Of a DNA stretch of 64,000 nt, positions 47,750 to 59,664 are shown piece by piece. The DNA comes from Eutypa lata (Eukaryota > Ascomycota > Sordariomycetes > Xylariales > Diatrypaceae): assembly GCA_022661535.1 (NCBI GenBank), contig JAKULF010000002.1:1054001-1118000 (forward strand), written 5' to 3'. The translations under genes and the position numbers were made by a program. Numbering within the stretch: the first letter of the stretch is position 1; the number at the start of each line of letters is the position of its first letter. The notes beneath the pieces were generated by a model. It did no database searches, was not told the origin of the DNA, and was given only the letters and a program-made list of their open reading frames with translations.

Positions 47750-49757
47750 TCATCCCCAGAGCGCTTGCCAGTCAAACCAGTTGGATGAGGCACCGAAGTC
47801 GAGGTTTCCTTCCAAGGCAGCATCTACCGCTCCGAGATCGAAAGTTGGGTCGAGATGACCAAAAACATCGAGGTCGGGAATAGTTCCCAAGAAAGACGGA
47901 GTGATACTTCCATTTACATCTTCACGTGGTAGGATCGATTCATCTAGGCCTACCGCCGTTGTTGCGTTGCCGTCTCCAGTAGGTGCGTCCATCCTTCTCA
48001 ACGTGTCTCCTAACTGGGGCTCTTGAGAGGCAAGCGAAGCGACAGCTTTGTTCATCTCCTGCAGTACTTGCTCCGCCATTGCTGCCATAACTTTAGCCGT
48101 CCAGAACGTGTCTCCTAGGGATTTTAGAAGCTGCGTGTTTTTCTGGAAAGCTTGCTTGCCGCGATTCCTATACATGGGAATATTACTGTATCGCAGCTTC
48201 TGATATGCTACGCTCAACGACAGCGACACGCCGTATGCGATGATTGGCATATATGATAGTTGGTCATTAAACTCCTGGCTGACAATGAACGTTATGCGAT
48301 CAGCGGAAAGAGACCGGCGGCTGTTGGTTGCTGGTGCTGGTAATGCAGTTGAAACCCCAGTTGAGGGGAGTCGACAGGAGAGAATGGCAACTGAATGATA
48401 GATAATCTCTAGAGATGCTACATGCTGTTAGTGGCCATATATATCTCTCAACTCCATAAGTCACAACCGAAACAAGGGATTTACCTAAGAAGGCACTTGG
48501 TACTTTCGCGGCGCCAGCATCAATGATCATCTGTTCAAAAATAGGTATTTCAATGGCCATGGCCTCTTGAACGAGTAGGTTCCTTGGACGATACAATTCG
48601 AAGACTTTGTCGAGCAAGTCAATAACCATTAGGAATAAACGAAAGGGCGGGTCTTGCCCTGCGATGCTCGCATTCATATCCCATCCGATATCTCGCTCAT
48701 GAATCAGAAGTGCTCGTCCATACAGAGACGCACTGATTCGATCCAAGGCCCAGAGGCAGCAGAACAGAGTGCGCATTTGTTGGAAGCCCTCCCGAGTCTC
48801 ATCTACTGCCAGATGAAGTCCAAGCGTGTGCATCTGATGTGTTGCATCGGTGAATGCACGGGCGGGAAGGTCGGCCTCCTCGGGACAAGTAGGTTGCATG
48901 TACATAGAGAATATCAAGAGGATTCGAGTCAGAGCGAAACGATCTGTAATGAACCCGGCGTCCAGGGTTACGCGGATGGCGCAAGAGAGAAAGGCACTGA
49001 ATTCACCCCGCCCGAGCAGGCCCTCTTGGTTCTGCAGCCGCAGGTGAGGCACGGCTTCTGGATCGGAGGCTGCGGCGAGGCTGATGACTTGCTGCAGCAC
49101 GATCTGGGTTATCCCCTCCTCGGGCGGCCTCTCCAAGTAGTCGCTGATAGCTGGGAAAAGGGGGTCTAGCTTCTCGCTGTAGATGCGGCGAAGAACAGCG
49201 AAATCAGAGGCCGGCGGCCGGCATGGCAGGCAAGAGGCCTGCACGTGGGATTTTAGAAGCCCTTGCATGGTCTGGCGCAAGGTCGATGCTTGTCTAGCTG
49301 CCGAAGCCGCCGGAAACCGCTTGTCGTCAGATACTTGGGACTGCCATATCCCTACGCCGCCTCGGACAGACTGGTCCCGGCTGGAGTAAGGACTGGTCGC
49401 TTCTATGAAGAGGCCCTCGGGATTCATATCCCCGACGAACCTAGAAACGCGACGTTCAGAAATCACGACCTCGTTCTGATTGGCTGGTAACGTAGATGGA
49501 GGAGGTTCGCCATTGGTGATGACAGTCCTAATATGGCGGTCTCTTTTGCTGCTGACCGCTCGAACATCGTTAGAGCCCGCATGTTGTCCTACTTTGCCGT
49601 GTACACATCGTTTCTGTATTACATGGTCAATAAATGATTCTACGCCATTGACTTGAAGGTAACGCACCTTCCGCCTCCGACATAGAGAGCAAGCTTGGGC
49701 GACTTGCTTTCGTTTGAGCGGGAGGCCAACCGAATCAGAGCCTATGAACTTCACCAT
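47750..49757 (-). CDS. fungal-specific transcription factor with eroded Zn2Cys6 cluster
   Basis: Exons 49757..49668, 49613..48485, 48417..47750, 628 aa with consistent phases. The N-terminal KRKQVAQACSLCRRRK is a normal Zn2Cys6 start (Cys23, Cys26), and the intron after RRRK is at the family's usual place. After the junction only one further cysteine (KRC) is found; the residues where Cys4, Cys5 and Cys6 should stand read GQHAGSNDVRAV. The Fungal_trans domain looks intact (AFLSCAIRVTLDAGF, HQMHTLGLHLAVDETREGFQQMRTLFCCLWALDRISASLYGR, HERDIGWDMN). The C-terminal exon has SYMPIIAYGVSLSLSVAYQKLRYS, typical of this class. Without a full zinc cluster the protein probably cannot bind DNA in the standard way. 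It could be a recent degenerate copy or a partner subunit. It is upstream of deoC on the same strand. Confidence 0.75.
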
Positions 49758-50407
49758 AGCTGGGGGGGGTACTTATTCAACCTCCGACAACAAATCGTTC
49801 GATAGATTTCATTACCATCGGCATCTCGGAGATACCCACTCGTAGGTATACTTAACAATAGCTATCCCCTGTCTTTGAGGCTCAGTCTGATCTGCATGCG
49901 ACGTTGCAAAAACGGCAAGCAAGTAAGGGAAGTAGTAGATTAGAGAGAATCTACTTACGCGGGGGACCGGGGGAGTGGACTTTTCGTCTCCACCAGTCCG
50001 AAAAATAAAGGAGACGGGTGAGTGGCGGACTAACCTCTTTTGGTAGCTCCGCCCTCTCATCGACGGGATTCTTATCATCTCCGACCTACAAAGTAGTTCA
50101 CATTTCGTAGACTATACGAGTCGCTCGACGTAGGTGCGACTACACCATCATCCAACAGCGTTCCCCGCATTGTCAATGGCCAATTAATTTTATCGTAATC
50201 AAAAATTACTACTAGTAAATCTTTCATGATGTGCCCATGTGGTCTAGACGTAACGAGTCTGAAAACAGTAATCCCGACGTTGTTAAGTCCATATAGGACG
50301 CCTAGTGATGTCTAGATGTGAATTATTTGTATTATAAATACCATGTACTTCTCGGTGTAAAATTGCTTTCGAGCAGACAATATATATGTATTGTAAATCA
50401 CACCACC
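49758..50407. other. divergent promoter region, 650 bp
   Basis: Between the minus-strand regulator and the plus-strand DUF1479 gene. It has a poly-G tract (about 49762-49769, next to the regulator start) and a weak 88-codon minus ORF that is not supported. Confidence 0.55.
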
Positions 50408-52234
50408 ATGCTTCGAACCTCCAAGATTATTCACCCTGTACTTTTTCAAACCAGATCCGTTATGATGTCGGCAACCCAGACCCAAACCCAGACTCCGGTG
50501 AAAAGAGAAGGCGATATCTCAGATGCTTTCGTGTCCCTCTCTGGCACTGAAAGACCTCCGCTACCCCAACGATTCCTCGACCTCAAAAGGGCGCTAATTG
50601 CCGGACACGAAGATCGAGTGATTGCCAGCTGGGGGCGCTTACTTGAGAGACTCAAAGTCGAAAACGCTGCCATAGCTGAGCAGGGGCCAAAGATCATTCC
50701 TGACATCGACTTTGGCAACCTGGATGGCGACCTCGCAAAGTTCAGCGCCGAGGTGAAGAAGAGGGGAGTCGCCGTCATCAGAAACGTAGTCCCGGAAAAG
50801 GAGGCGAGGGCATACAAGGCCGAAATCGAGGAATACGTGAAACAGAACCCTTCGACCAAAGGTATAGAGAGAGCCCTCATAACACCCATCCCATCCCATA
50901 CACACTGATGTATATCATACCTAATATCTCTAACATCAAAAAAATAATAATAATAGCATTCCCCCAAAACAACCCCCAGGTGTTCGAGCTCTACTGGTCG
51001 GGTCCGCAGATCAAGGCCCGAGCCCACCCCAACCTCCTGAAAGCCCAAGAAGCCCTGATCCGCCTATGGACGGCGTCGGACCCGTCGAGCGCCATCTCGC
51101 TGTCGCAGCCCGTGGCCTACGCGGACCGGGTCCGCATCCGGCAGCCGGGCGACGCCAACTTCGCGCTGGGCCCGCACATCGACGGGGGCAGCGTCGAGCG
51201 CTGGGAGCGCCACGGGTACGGGCTCGGCGGGGTGTACGACCGGATCTTCGCCGGGGCCTGGGAGGGCTACGACCCCTGGGACGCCAGCACGCGCGTCCCC
51301 GCCGTCGCCGACAACTACAACGGCCTGGGCGCCTGCTCCATGTTCCGGATGCTCCGTAAGCACTCCTCGGATTTATCCCCCCCCCCCCCCCCCATCTAGC
51401 GTGTCGCGGGAGCACTTTTCCTAGTCAATGGTTCTCGCTCTAAGACCATCACTTAATGCTTCCGAAAAATCGGCTGGATTGTCTGAAAATGGAGAAAATG
51501 GGCTAACTCCGAATGTTGCAGAGGGCTGGCTGAGCATGAGCCGCACCAAGCCCGCCGAGGGCACCCTGAAGGTCAACCCGCTGCTGCAGCTCTCTACTGC
51601 GTATGTGCTCCTGCGCCCGTTCTTCCACCCCGTCAAGGGGGTTGATCAGGTCTCTGGCGATGAGTACCTCTCTACGGATAATTGGGAGTTCGCGGGGTCC
51701 GACATGACTAGTGAATTGCAGGGCGCAACGCCGGGTCATGGCCAGGAGCTGACTGCTGCGCTGCATCCGCATCTGGATCTCGAGAGGACGATGGTGCATG
51801 TACCGGAAATCAAACCGGGCGATTTCGTAGCGTGGCATTGTGACAGTGAGTAACCCTTCCAAACCCATCTACTCTATTTTGGGCTGGGATCTAACGCACG
51901 TGTTTTTATAGCTATCCATGCCGTCGACCAAGTGCATATGGGTAAAACAGATTCTAGCGTACTGTATATCCCGGTATGTCCGGTGACGGAGATCAACGCC
52001 AAATATCTAGCTCGTCAAAGAGACGCATTCCTGAACGGCACGCCCGGGCCGGACTTCCCTGGTGGCAAGGGCGAGAGCGAGCATATCAACAAGCCCGATG
52101 AAGCCTATCTTCGTTCCCATGCAGAACTACCTGGGTTGCGGGCTTTTGGGTTTGAGAAGCTCGTCTCGGCTGATGATGATACGGATGGAGCTAAGAGAAT
52201 GACTGAATCAGCAAATGCTATACTAGGGTTCTGA
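50408..52234 (+). CDS. DUF1479 family protein (YbiU-like, putative Fe(II)/2-oxoglutarate oxygenase fold)
   Basis: Exons 50408..50861, 50957..51355, 51522..51845, 51912..52234, 499 aa. The Ser/Thr/Arg-rich N-terminus (MLRTSKIIHPVLFQTRS) may be a mitochondrial presequence. The family blocks follow in order: RFLDLKRALI, WGRLLERL, IPDIDF, KKRGVAVIRNVV, NNPQVFELYWSGPQ, YADRVRIRQPGDANFALGPHIDGGSVERW, WEGYDPWDAS, MFRMLQGWLSMSRTKPAEGTLKVNP and VHVPEIKPGDFVAWHCD followed by IHAVDQVH. HIDGGS and the later H in IHAVD would be metal ligands of a cupin-like barrel; the substrate is unknown. The first acceptor was chosen as AATAG (50955-50956) because it restores the conserved AFP segment in phase. Intron 2 holds a poly-C tract. 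Confidence 0.9.
51377..51393 (+). repeat. poly-C tract in intron
   Basis: About 17 consecutive C within intron 2 of the DUF1479 gene, close to its donor. Confidence 0.8.
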
Positions 52235-52541
52235 GATTAGAAAACATGGTGATGTATATGTGTATGAAAAGATTGCCTCTGAATGGTGTCAGAAACTACA
52301 GGGTATGAATGATAATTACGTATCTATCCGGCGCACTATGCAACGGAGAAACTGCTTGCATTGTTTTGGAGGGGGGTTAAAGTCCAATGCTTTGCTCTCA
52401 TGAAATAACTAATTAGCCTGTTCCTATTTGTGCAACTATTCAGCATGTATTGTTTCAACTAGAATGAGATCATATAATTCGTTAAGTGTTCCGTGAATTT
52501 GAGCACGAAATGCCAATCTCCTTCTGCCTCCCACACATTCA
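52235..52541. other. intergenic between convergent genes, 307 bp
   Basis: Tail-to-tail gap between the DUF1479 and HeLo/G-alpha genes; nothing else is seen. Confidence 0.55.
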
Positions 52542-54786
52542 TCATTGCAGTTCCTCGTTCTCAATGTGCTTCAACGCGCTCAACACCACCTCCGCTAGCT
52601 CTGTAGGTGAGTTCGCGATGCTTGCGTGCCAAAAGGTGATCCACCGGGGAGGTCTTCCCGGGCCGTCTGGCCCACGGACCATAGACATGAGGTGATTAGC
52701 AAGGCCCCGGAGAGCATCCTCCTTGGTCACTGGTACTTCTTCAAACACACCGTTGAAAAGATCCAGCGTTGGCGATTGTGCCAGAACTGTTGCCAACATA
52801 TCCACGTTGGTGAAGAGGACGATGATATGCGTTTTGCTAAACCACTTGGAATTAACAGTTGACTGCCACGTATCGAATTGGTCCTCGATCAAATACCCTT
52901 TTTCTCCCACCACCCCAAAAAACGAGGCGTTGAAAGTAAAGATGACCACGTCGGTAGAATCAAACTCATCAACCCACTTCCTCCGTTCTGGCGGAGACCC
53001 TGCACAATCGTAGAAATTGTACGACTTTTCGTTGACTTTGAAGTGGGAGACGCAGAGTCCAGCGGACTGCTGATATAAATGCAATATATCCTTGAGAGAA
53101 GGGATATAATCATTGCTGTGTATGCGCTTAATAGAGTCAACAAAGCTGTCTACATGTTAGTGTGTTCGAAGTCTAATGAGATGTATATCCTCGTTTGCGC
53201 CCCCCCCCCGGTGATTGAATAACTACATCTTGGAGTGGAAAGTATACTATCTCATGAGAATTTACTTGTATAAATAGGGGGGACGGGGGGACAACTGGAT
53301 GGTTCTGGAGATCAAGAGGGTCTAAAAACCTCAATACGGAGAAAAGATGGGACTCACTATTGGTCAGATTCGGAATAGAATACCTTTTTAGCGAAGGTGG
53401 AGCGTATCTCTAAATCATTCCATCTGGTATAGATCACTGAAGTTGAATCCGATGGTAGGGAAGAAGTACCAAGGTTCATACCGTATCTCAATGTAAGGAA
53501 ATCTTTCCTATAATCCGAGACTATTTTGGTGGATTCAAGGACACTATTACATATGTGAGTGAGATAAGATTGTCGTACTGCGGTATTATAATATCCAAAA
53601 GCGGCCTCAAGAGACTTTATTATGGTGGTCTTGCCGCTCGCATTACAACCTAAGAGCAGAACCTTGGTGGCACCAGGAGGCGCTTGCTGGGGTGTCAATG
53701 GGAACTGTGTGGATGATGGAGACGCGATCCTGATTCTTTCTGGAAATTTGAGAATAGATGGGCTCCCAGACAAGGCCGATTTGACGCCAGTACTAAACCT
53801 TCGAGGCATCTCTTGGACATCTGCATTCTGTTTTGAAAGGACCTGAATGTTTAGAGGGGCTACATTTTGATTCATAGACGTCGACAAGCCTTGCCTTTCC
53901 CTATCTAGGGAATGTGTTGAAGATAAGCTGTCGCTATTGCTATGGCGAGAACTGTGTAGCGAAAACACCCTACTTATCCTGATGCGTGGAGAGGCCGCTG
54001 ATAGTTGTGAGCTAGAAGCAGAGTTTCGGTTCTCATGTCCACCGGTCTGGATGGAAAAGATCATGTTTGATCTTGTTGCATTCAAGTATACTCTGGAACT
54101 GAAGATTTCCCGATCAAAGTCAAAGGTTTTGTTCACGTCCTTTGCAACATGTATGTCTGACTGCTTGATGCTAGACTTTGCCGTACCGGAATCCCATAAG
54201 CACTTCAAAGACGATGTGTCATCTTTGATCTGGTCAAAGAGGTGGCGTGAAGAAGCAGCTCGTAGTATGCTATCCTGTTCTAATGCCGAACGACTAGATC
54301 ATATAGTAAGCTAGTGTCATAAAGGATAGAGCATGTTTCAGATTACACGCACCATTGAAGGATACTAAGGAGAAAGTGTACTCCGCTGATCTGGTTGTTC
54401 AGCATATTGAAATAATCACTCATCGTCGACTCATCCCACAGCAAGCTGATTTTGCTGAATACTGCTAGGTCACCATTATCGTTTCTCTGCAAGGCAGCCA
54501 AACGACTGTCAAGAGCTCCAATCACTGCTTCGCAACCCTGTATCGAGGTGCAGATGTCGTCAAAGAATCGTTTGTGTTCAACGAAATTTAGACCATCTTT
54601 CATCAAGTCGCCGATATGGCCAAACGCGGCTTTCAGTGTAGTCAATTGGCCAACTAAAAGACTGATTTTAAGATCTGAAATCTTGTACTTGGACTGCAGG
54701 TCTAAGAGTGACTTTATACTTTTCGCGATGACATCAGCAATACCGAAAACTGAGCCTACCAACCCGATTGCCGAAATCGGGTCCAT
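52542..54786 (-). CDS. HeLo-like domain fused to G-alpha-like GTPase
   Basis: Exons 54786..54353, 54293..53358, 53145..52542; 657 aa, all phases agree. The N-terminal about 150 residues (MDPISAIGLVGSVFGIADVI... through LLSILQCR) have the pattern of the fungal STAND N-terminal/HeLo-like domain. A Ser-rich linker follows (about 235-345). The C-terminal part is a heterotrimeric G-alpha fold: P-loop GCNASGKTT at about 360-368, the YFVDSIKRI...DYIPSLKDI linker to switch I, switch II DCAGSPPERRKW at about 503-514, and VLFTNVDML in place of the NKxD loop. The catalytic arginine of switch I is replaced (Tyr481 by alignment), and the switch II glutamine is replaced by Ser507. The NKxD loop is one residue short and no clear TCAT motif is visible. 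It probably acts as a signalling switch that binds but does not hydrolyse nucleotide; a role in non-self recognition is inference. The ATG at 54786 starts the conserved domain. Confidence 0.85.
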
Positions 54787-56380
54787 GATAATCGACACAT
54801 ATATGTGGAGAGTGATGATGTAAAAAGGGGGTAGATATCGGCTTGTTCCTGTATTCAATATTAAGACAGTCGGCTGCTGATATTGTTTAGATCTTTAATG
54901 AATAGAAGAGGACATATTGCACGAGGAATCGAGGGGGTATTTAAACCTTCCCAGGGTTACATTTAAGACTTCGGCTCACAACCTTCTACACCGCAGCCTG
55001 CTGCAGAAGGGGCTTCATCGCGCGCCCAAGGCTGTTTAGACAAAGCTTCGGGGCGTAGGTAAATGCATATTTAGGTTGCATTAGGCATATTTCCCACCTC
55101 ACTGGGCTTATTCATGGCACTAGTACCACTGGTAGGACCATTGGTAGGCAAGTCTTCAGCTTGGCACTCCAACCGATCCAAAGACGGGTTGAATTAATGA
55201 AGACTAAGGAAAGAACACTATAATTTCTGATAATTTCAAAGGATAGGAAGGACAGACCTGCACTAAACAGCTAGGCTTTAAGAGGTTGATGATGGAGCTG
55301 AAAATACTAGGAATATGGAAAATAATCCGGGCGAACCCTTTCCCAGCCCCCAAAGCCTAAGCTGGATGATCAAGGTAGTTCTCTCAGCGATGAACAATGG
55401 GGGCTCTTTCATATGTTTATTTGGAAAACTTACGTCTAAATAAAAATATTAAATATCTTACTTGGATCCGCTGCTATTCCGGATCAAGACCGGTAATACT
55501 CTAGGTGCCGCCGACGTCGTATTCAGGCCGGGCCTAACTACATAGTCCTGACAAGTTGTGCCCATAAGGATTAAGCTACCACTTAACTATTTAATAACAG
55601 CAATAACGTAGGTAACTGTTGAAATATGAACATTGATGTGAATAAAACCATATGCAATTGGCGCTATTGACAGCCAGATAAGCATCTGTTATTTGTGGAC
55701 TGCATCATTCAAAGCCGGCCAGAGCCTACCTGATACTTTGAGCGCACAGTAACGTATGGTAGTTATGATTTGGGGAGAGCTAGAGCTCTAGGACTTAAGC
55801 TGGGGGCTTAAGTAGCTATAAGTAAGCTCACCATTTGCCGCATCATATTTAGTAGAGGGGAATATGAAAGACATTGCTAGCTGATGACGCAGGATTTTAG
55901 AGCAGAGGACAGAGAACATAAAAGGAGGCACTGAATTTCTCCGTGACCCGAGACCCCGGACGTGAGAAAGCTTCTCATCCCTGCTCCTCACGCGAGACGA
56001 GCCGTGATGATCCAGTTCACTAGACCGGATCCGGACGAAGCGGAGGCGGACCGCAACCCGCCGTCGGCCTGAAACGAGACAAGCGGGCGCCGTATTCGTA
56101 CCTTAATATACATCTGACGATGGGATGGACAAATTTGGTTCCGCCGCACTGGCTATGTTCGTTTGTGGTAGGCTTGCCGAAATGCGACTCTTGCTGTGGG
56201 GTCGCGGTGGGTGGTGAATATGTGTGCTTTTTATAATCGAGTGATGCCCGTCCGTTGCGAGCAGCTTTTACCTACCTGTCTTTCACGACGGTCTTACTAC
56301 CTCGACTTGACTTGATCCGGTTTGTACATACGGTACATACGGAGGAGTTTTTCGCGATAGTTAGTGTTTAGATAGTTGCC
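54787..56380. other. intergenic, 1.6 kb, divergent promoters
   Basis: Between the HeLo/G-alpha gene (minus) and the GH5 gene (plus). AT-rich around 55200-55480; a 67-codon minus ORF (55788-55991) is unsupported. No repeats of note. Confidence 0.5.
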
Positions 56381-57483
56381 ATGACTGTCTCGAAAACCTC
56401 GGCGCTCGTCGCTGTGACGGCATCTTTGTTCTTGTGAGTTGAAATATATTGAGGAATGCTCCAATTGCGTGCTCCAAAGTTTACTCTAGCTAACTAATCT
56501 CTAGGACAGCTTCAGGAGCGCCTGCCAAGAGGGCAGCTGACTGCTCTGGCTCGTTCGAGCCTATAACGGCTGCCGATTACGTAGCCGCTGTCAACCCAGG
56601 CTGGAATGTGGGCAACTCGTTAGATGCGACTCCCAACGAAGACTCTTGGAATAATGCTCCCGTAGAAGCTGTGACGTTCGATGATGTGAAGGCGGCGGGT
56701 TTCAAGAGCGTGCGGATTCCAGGTATATAAATTGGTGCTGACGCGTCTGGGATTGTAGTCTCTGACGTGTTATTCTAGTTACCTACGCGTATCACTACAC
56801 TGGCGAATCACCCGACTGGACTATCGACGCGGACTGGCTTCAGCGCGTGGAAGATGTGGTAGACATGGCCCTGGAGCGAGACTTATACGTTATAACCAAC
56901 GTTCATCACGGTACGTAAACAGTATCTAATATATCCTAAGATGAACCAGATTCAAATTCCAGATTCAAATACTGAACCACAAAACAGACTCCTGGGAATG
57001 GGCGGACGTAACCCAGGCCGACGCCAACCTCACCATGATCGAGGAGAAGATGTACCGGACGTGGTTCCAGATCGGCGAGAAGCTGGGCTGCAAGTCCTCG
57101 CTGGTGGCCTTCGAGCCGATCAACGAGCCGCCGGCCGAGACGGCCGAGCACGGCGCCGAGCTCAACAAGATCAACGAGATCTTCCTGCAGGCGCTCGCGG
57201 ACTCCGGCGGCTTCAACACCCAGCGCGTCGTCACGCTCGTGGGCGGCGGGATGGATAGCATCAAGACTTCGCAGTGGTTCGAGGCCCCGGCTGGGTTCGA
57301 TAACCCCTGGGCCATCCAGTATCATTATTATAGTCCTTGTGAGTCTGCCTCATGCCCAACTAACCTGGCCGCCTTTTCTGATACATTGCTAACTAAACTT
57401 AACAAGACGACTTCATCTTCAGTGCATGGTGAGTGTGAGAAGGCGAACTTTCTTGGGGGGGCGGGGGGGAAGAAGAGGAATAC

Positions 57484-57517
<34 letters not shown>

Positions 57518-58728
57518 CATGTTGAGAGACATTCTAACACTGCATACTTACCTATCTATCTAGGGGCAAAACGATCCTCACCGAAGCCGACCTAGCGACC
57601 ATAACGACGGACCTAACCAACATCCGCAACAACTTCACGGACGTGCCCCTCATCATCGGGGAGTTCGACGCGAGCCCGCTGAACACGGAACCAGCAGCGC
57701 GGCGCAAGTACACCGACGTGATCGCGCGGACGGCCGCGTCCCTCGACACCGCCGTCGTGATCTGGGACAACGGACTGGACCACCTGGACCGAAACGCGCA
57801 CACGTGGAAGGACCCGCACTCGCTAGCCGTGCTGCTCAGCGCCGCCGTGGGAGAGGAACCGAAACAGAACAGCCTCGCAGATTTCACCACCGACGCCGCC
57901 GCCACGACGCAGGACAGCTCCGCCTACGTGTTCCACAAGGTCGGGGACGACGTGGTGAACTATCCGATCAGCGTGTCGCTGAACGGGAACACGCTCGATT
58001 CGATCACCGTTGATGGGGAGGAGACGACGACCCTAGTGCCAGGCACGGATTACACGACCTCGAGCGAAGGCGCGATCACGTTCGCCGCCGCGTTTCTCGA
58101 GACGTACTTCTTCTCGGATGATGCGGCGGCGGAACCGGGCAGCAAGGCCAACTTGACGCTGACGTTCTCGGCGGGTGCTACTGCTGGTGTCGAGATCGTC
58201 CAGTGGGATGTCCCCGTGCTCGAGGCGACGCAGTCGGCCGCCGTCGCGGGCCAGGATCTGCTCGTTCCGATCGCGTTCAAGGGGTTGGGGTATCCCGCCG
58301 CGGTAAAGATGCTGCGCTCTGATGGCGTCTTTCTCTTCGATGACTGGACGCAGTATTTGGGGCCGCTGCAGGCTGCTTATGGCGTGAGTGTTGCCTCTTT
58401 TTTTCTTTTTTTCCTTCTTCTGAGTTACCTATTACCTACCGACCTACCTACCTGCCTAGTTATCTCTTTCTGTGTGAGAGGAGATGTGAGGTGGTGGTAG
58501 TAGTAATGTGTGAGGAGGGTGAGAGTTTTAAAGTAAAATTGGCTGATGCTAACGAATGAATGTGAATTGCAGACTTTCTCCGGGCAGTGGAACTGGCTGG
58601 GCAATAATCTCGTCTTGACGGCCACTACGGTCGATGCTGTTATTGCCGCCGGGGTCGACACGACTTTCACTTTCGACTTCTACCCGAGGGTCCCTGGGAA
58701 CTCGCTCAACTACACTTTGACGGTTTGA
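56381..58728 (+). CDS. secreted GH5 endoglucanase with X2 and CBM46-like C-terminal modules
   Basis: Seven exons: 56381..56433, 56505..56722, 56779..56910, 56988..57338, 57407..57428, 57564..58383, 58573..58728; 583 aa. The signal peptide is about 1-21 (SALVAVTASLFLTASGAPA), followed by KR, a Kex2-type site. The GH5 barrel starts GWNVGNSLDATP and has VRIPVTYAYHY, NVHHDSWEW, the acid/base Glu182 in FEPINEP, HYYSPYDF and the nucleophile Glu292 in IIGEFDASP. It hydrolyses beta-1,4-glucans outside the cell. After the barrel comes a YPISVSLNGNTLDSITVDG-type X2 (Ig-like) module, then a beta-rich module ending in the QWNWLGNNLVLTATTVDAVI segment, as in CBM46. This GH5-X2-CBM46 order is known from Bacillus-type Cel5 enzymes. 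Exon 5 is only 22 nt. Intron 5 holds a (TA)n run. Confidence 0.93.
57491..57517 (+). repeat. (TA)n microsatellite in intron
   Basis: Dinucleotide run inside intron 5 of the GH5 gene. Confidence 0.85.
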
Positions 58729-59664
58729 TGGAGATTGAGATGGAGATGGAGGTGTGGTGTGGCGCATGGTGTGTGGTAGAGCAATCACCTGCGACGAGGT
58801 TATTCCTGTACATAGACTTCTAGTCGTATATATTTATTTCGTGTATATCTATAACATGTTTCTACTGCTCTTATATCTTAGGCATCTCAAGCGCCTCATC
58901 TCGCGACCTCAATAGAGATCATCACATCTATTGTGTTGGCAAGTTTACTCTTGCGACGCAATGTGATACCCTAGAACATAAGATATAGACATGCGGCAGT
59001 CCTGTCGTCTATAACCATTAATAGTTGCGTGTGGTTAACGTCCCTATGCGCGATGAGCTGGCTCAATCCGATGGAAAGGAGGGTTTGCCTCATTACATCG
59101 ACCCTCCTAACTGCATCCGAGCGAGGTAGTAGCGCGACTCGTCGGCTAGGCGTCATTCTCGGAGCCACGGTTTCAGCTTGGATTAAAATAAGTCGCTATG
59201 TTTGAAGCCCGAGATAACAGCATATTCGGCTGCCTGATATCTGACGCCGTATCTCCGTCAACGCCAAGTACTTTAGCAGATACCGTCGTGGTCTGAACCA
59301 TGAACAATGCCGACTAGGGATCGGACGATGTTATTTTTTGACTCGTTCGGCACCTTACGAGGAATCAAAGTCTTTGAGTCGTGAGGGGAGGGGGGTTTAT
59401 AGTCGCAAGGCTGAAACCTAAAGAAATTGACGGAAAAGCACCACCAAGAGTTAAAACAACAAAAAAACATTCCGCAGCGTCTCTGCTCTATAAAGCGGCC
59501 TGTAACTCAGGACAGTAGGCCCTAATAATTGAGCACTGTCGATATAGCGTATAAAGGTCGAAGAGAAATTCTCGTAGTAATTGTCCGTATGGCTACCCAC
59601 TGCATCATATTTCATCCTCATCTTTCATAATCGTAATCGTAATCATAATCATCATTACCATCCC
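58729..59664. other. intergenic between convergent genes, 0.9 kb
   Basis: 3' flanks of the GH5 and Mrx7-like genes. Contains (ATC/AAT)n-like sequence at 59625-59655. The minus ORFs at 58971 and 59273 are not supported. Confidence 0.5.
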
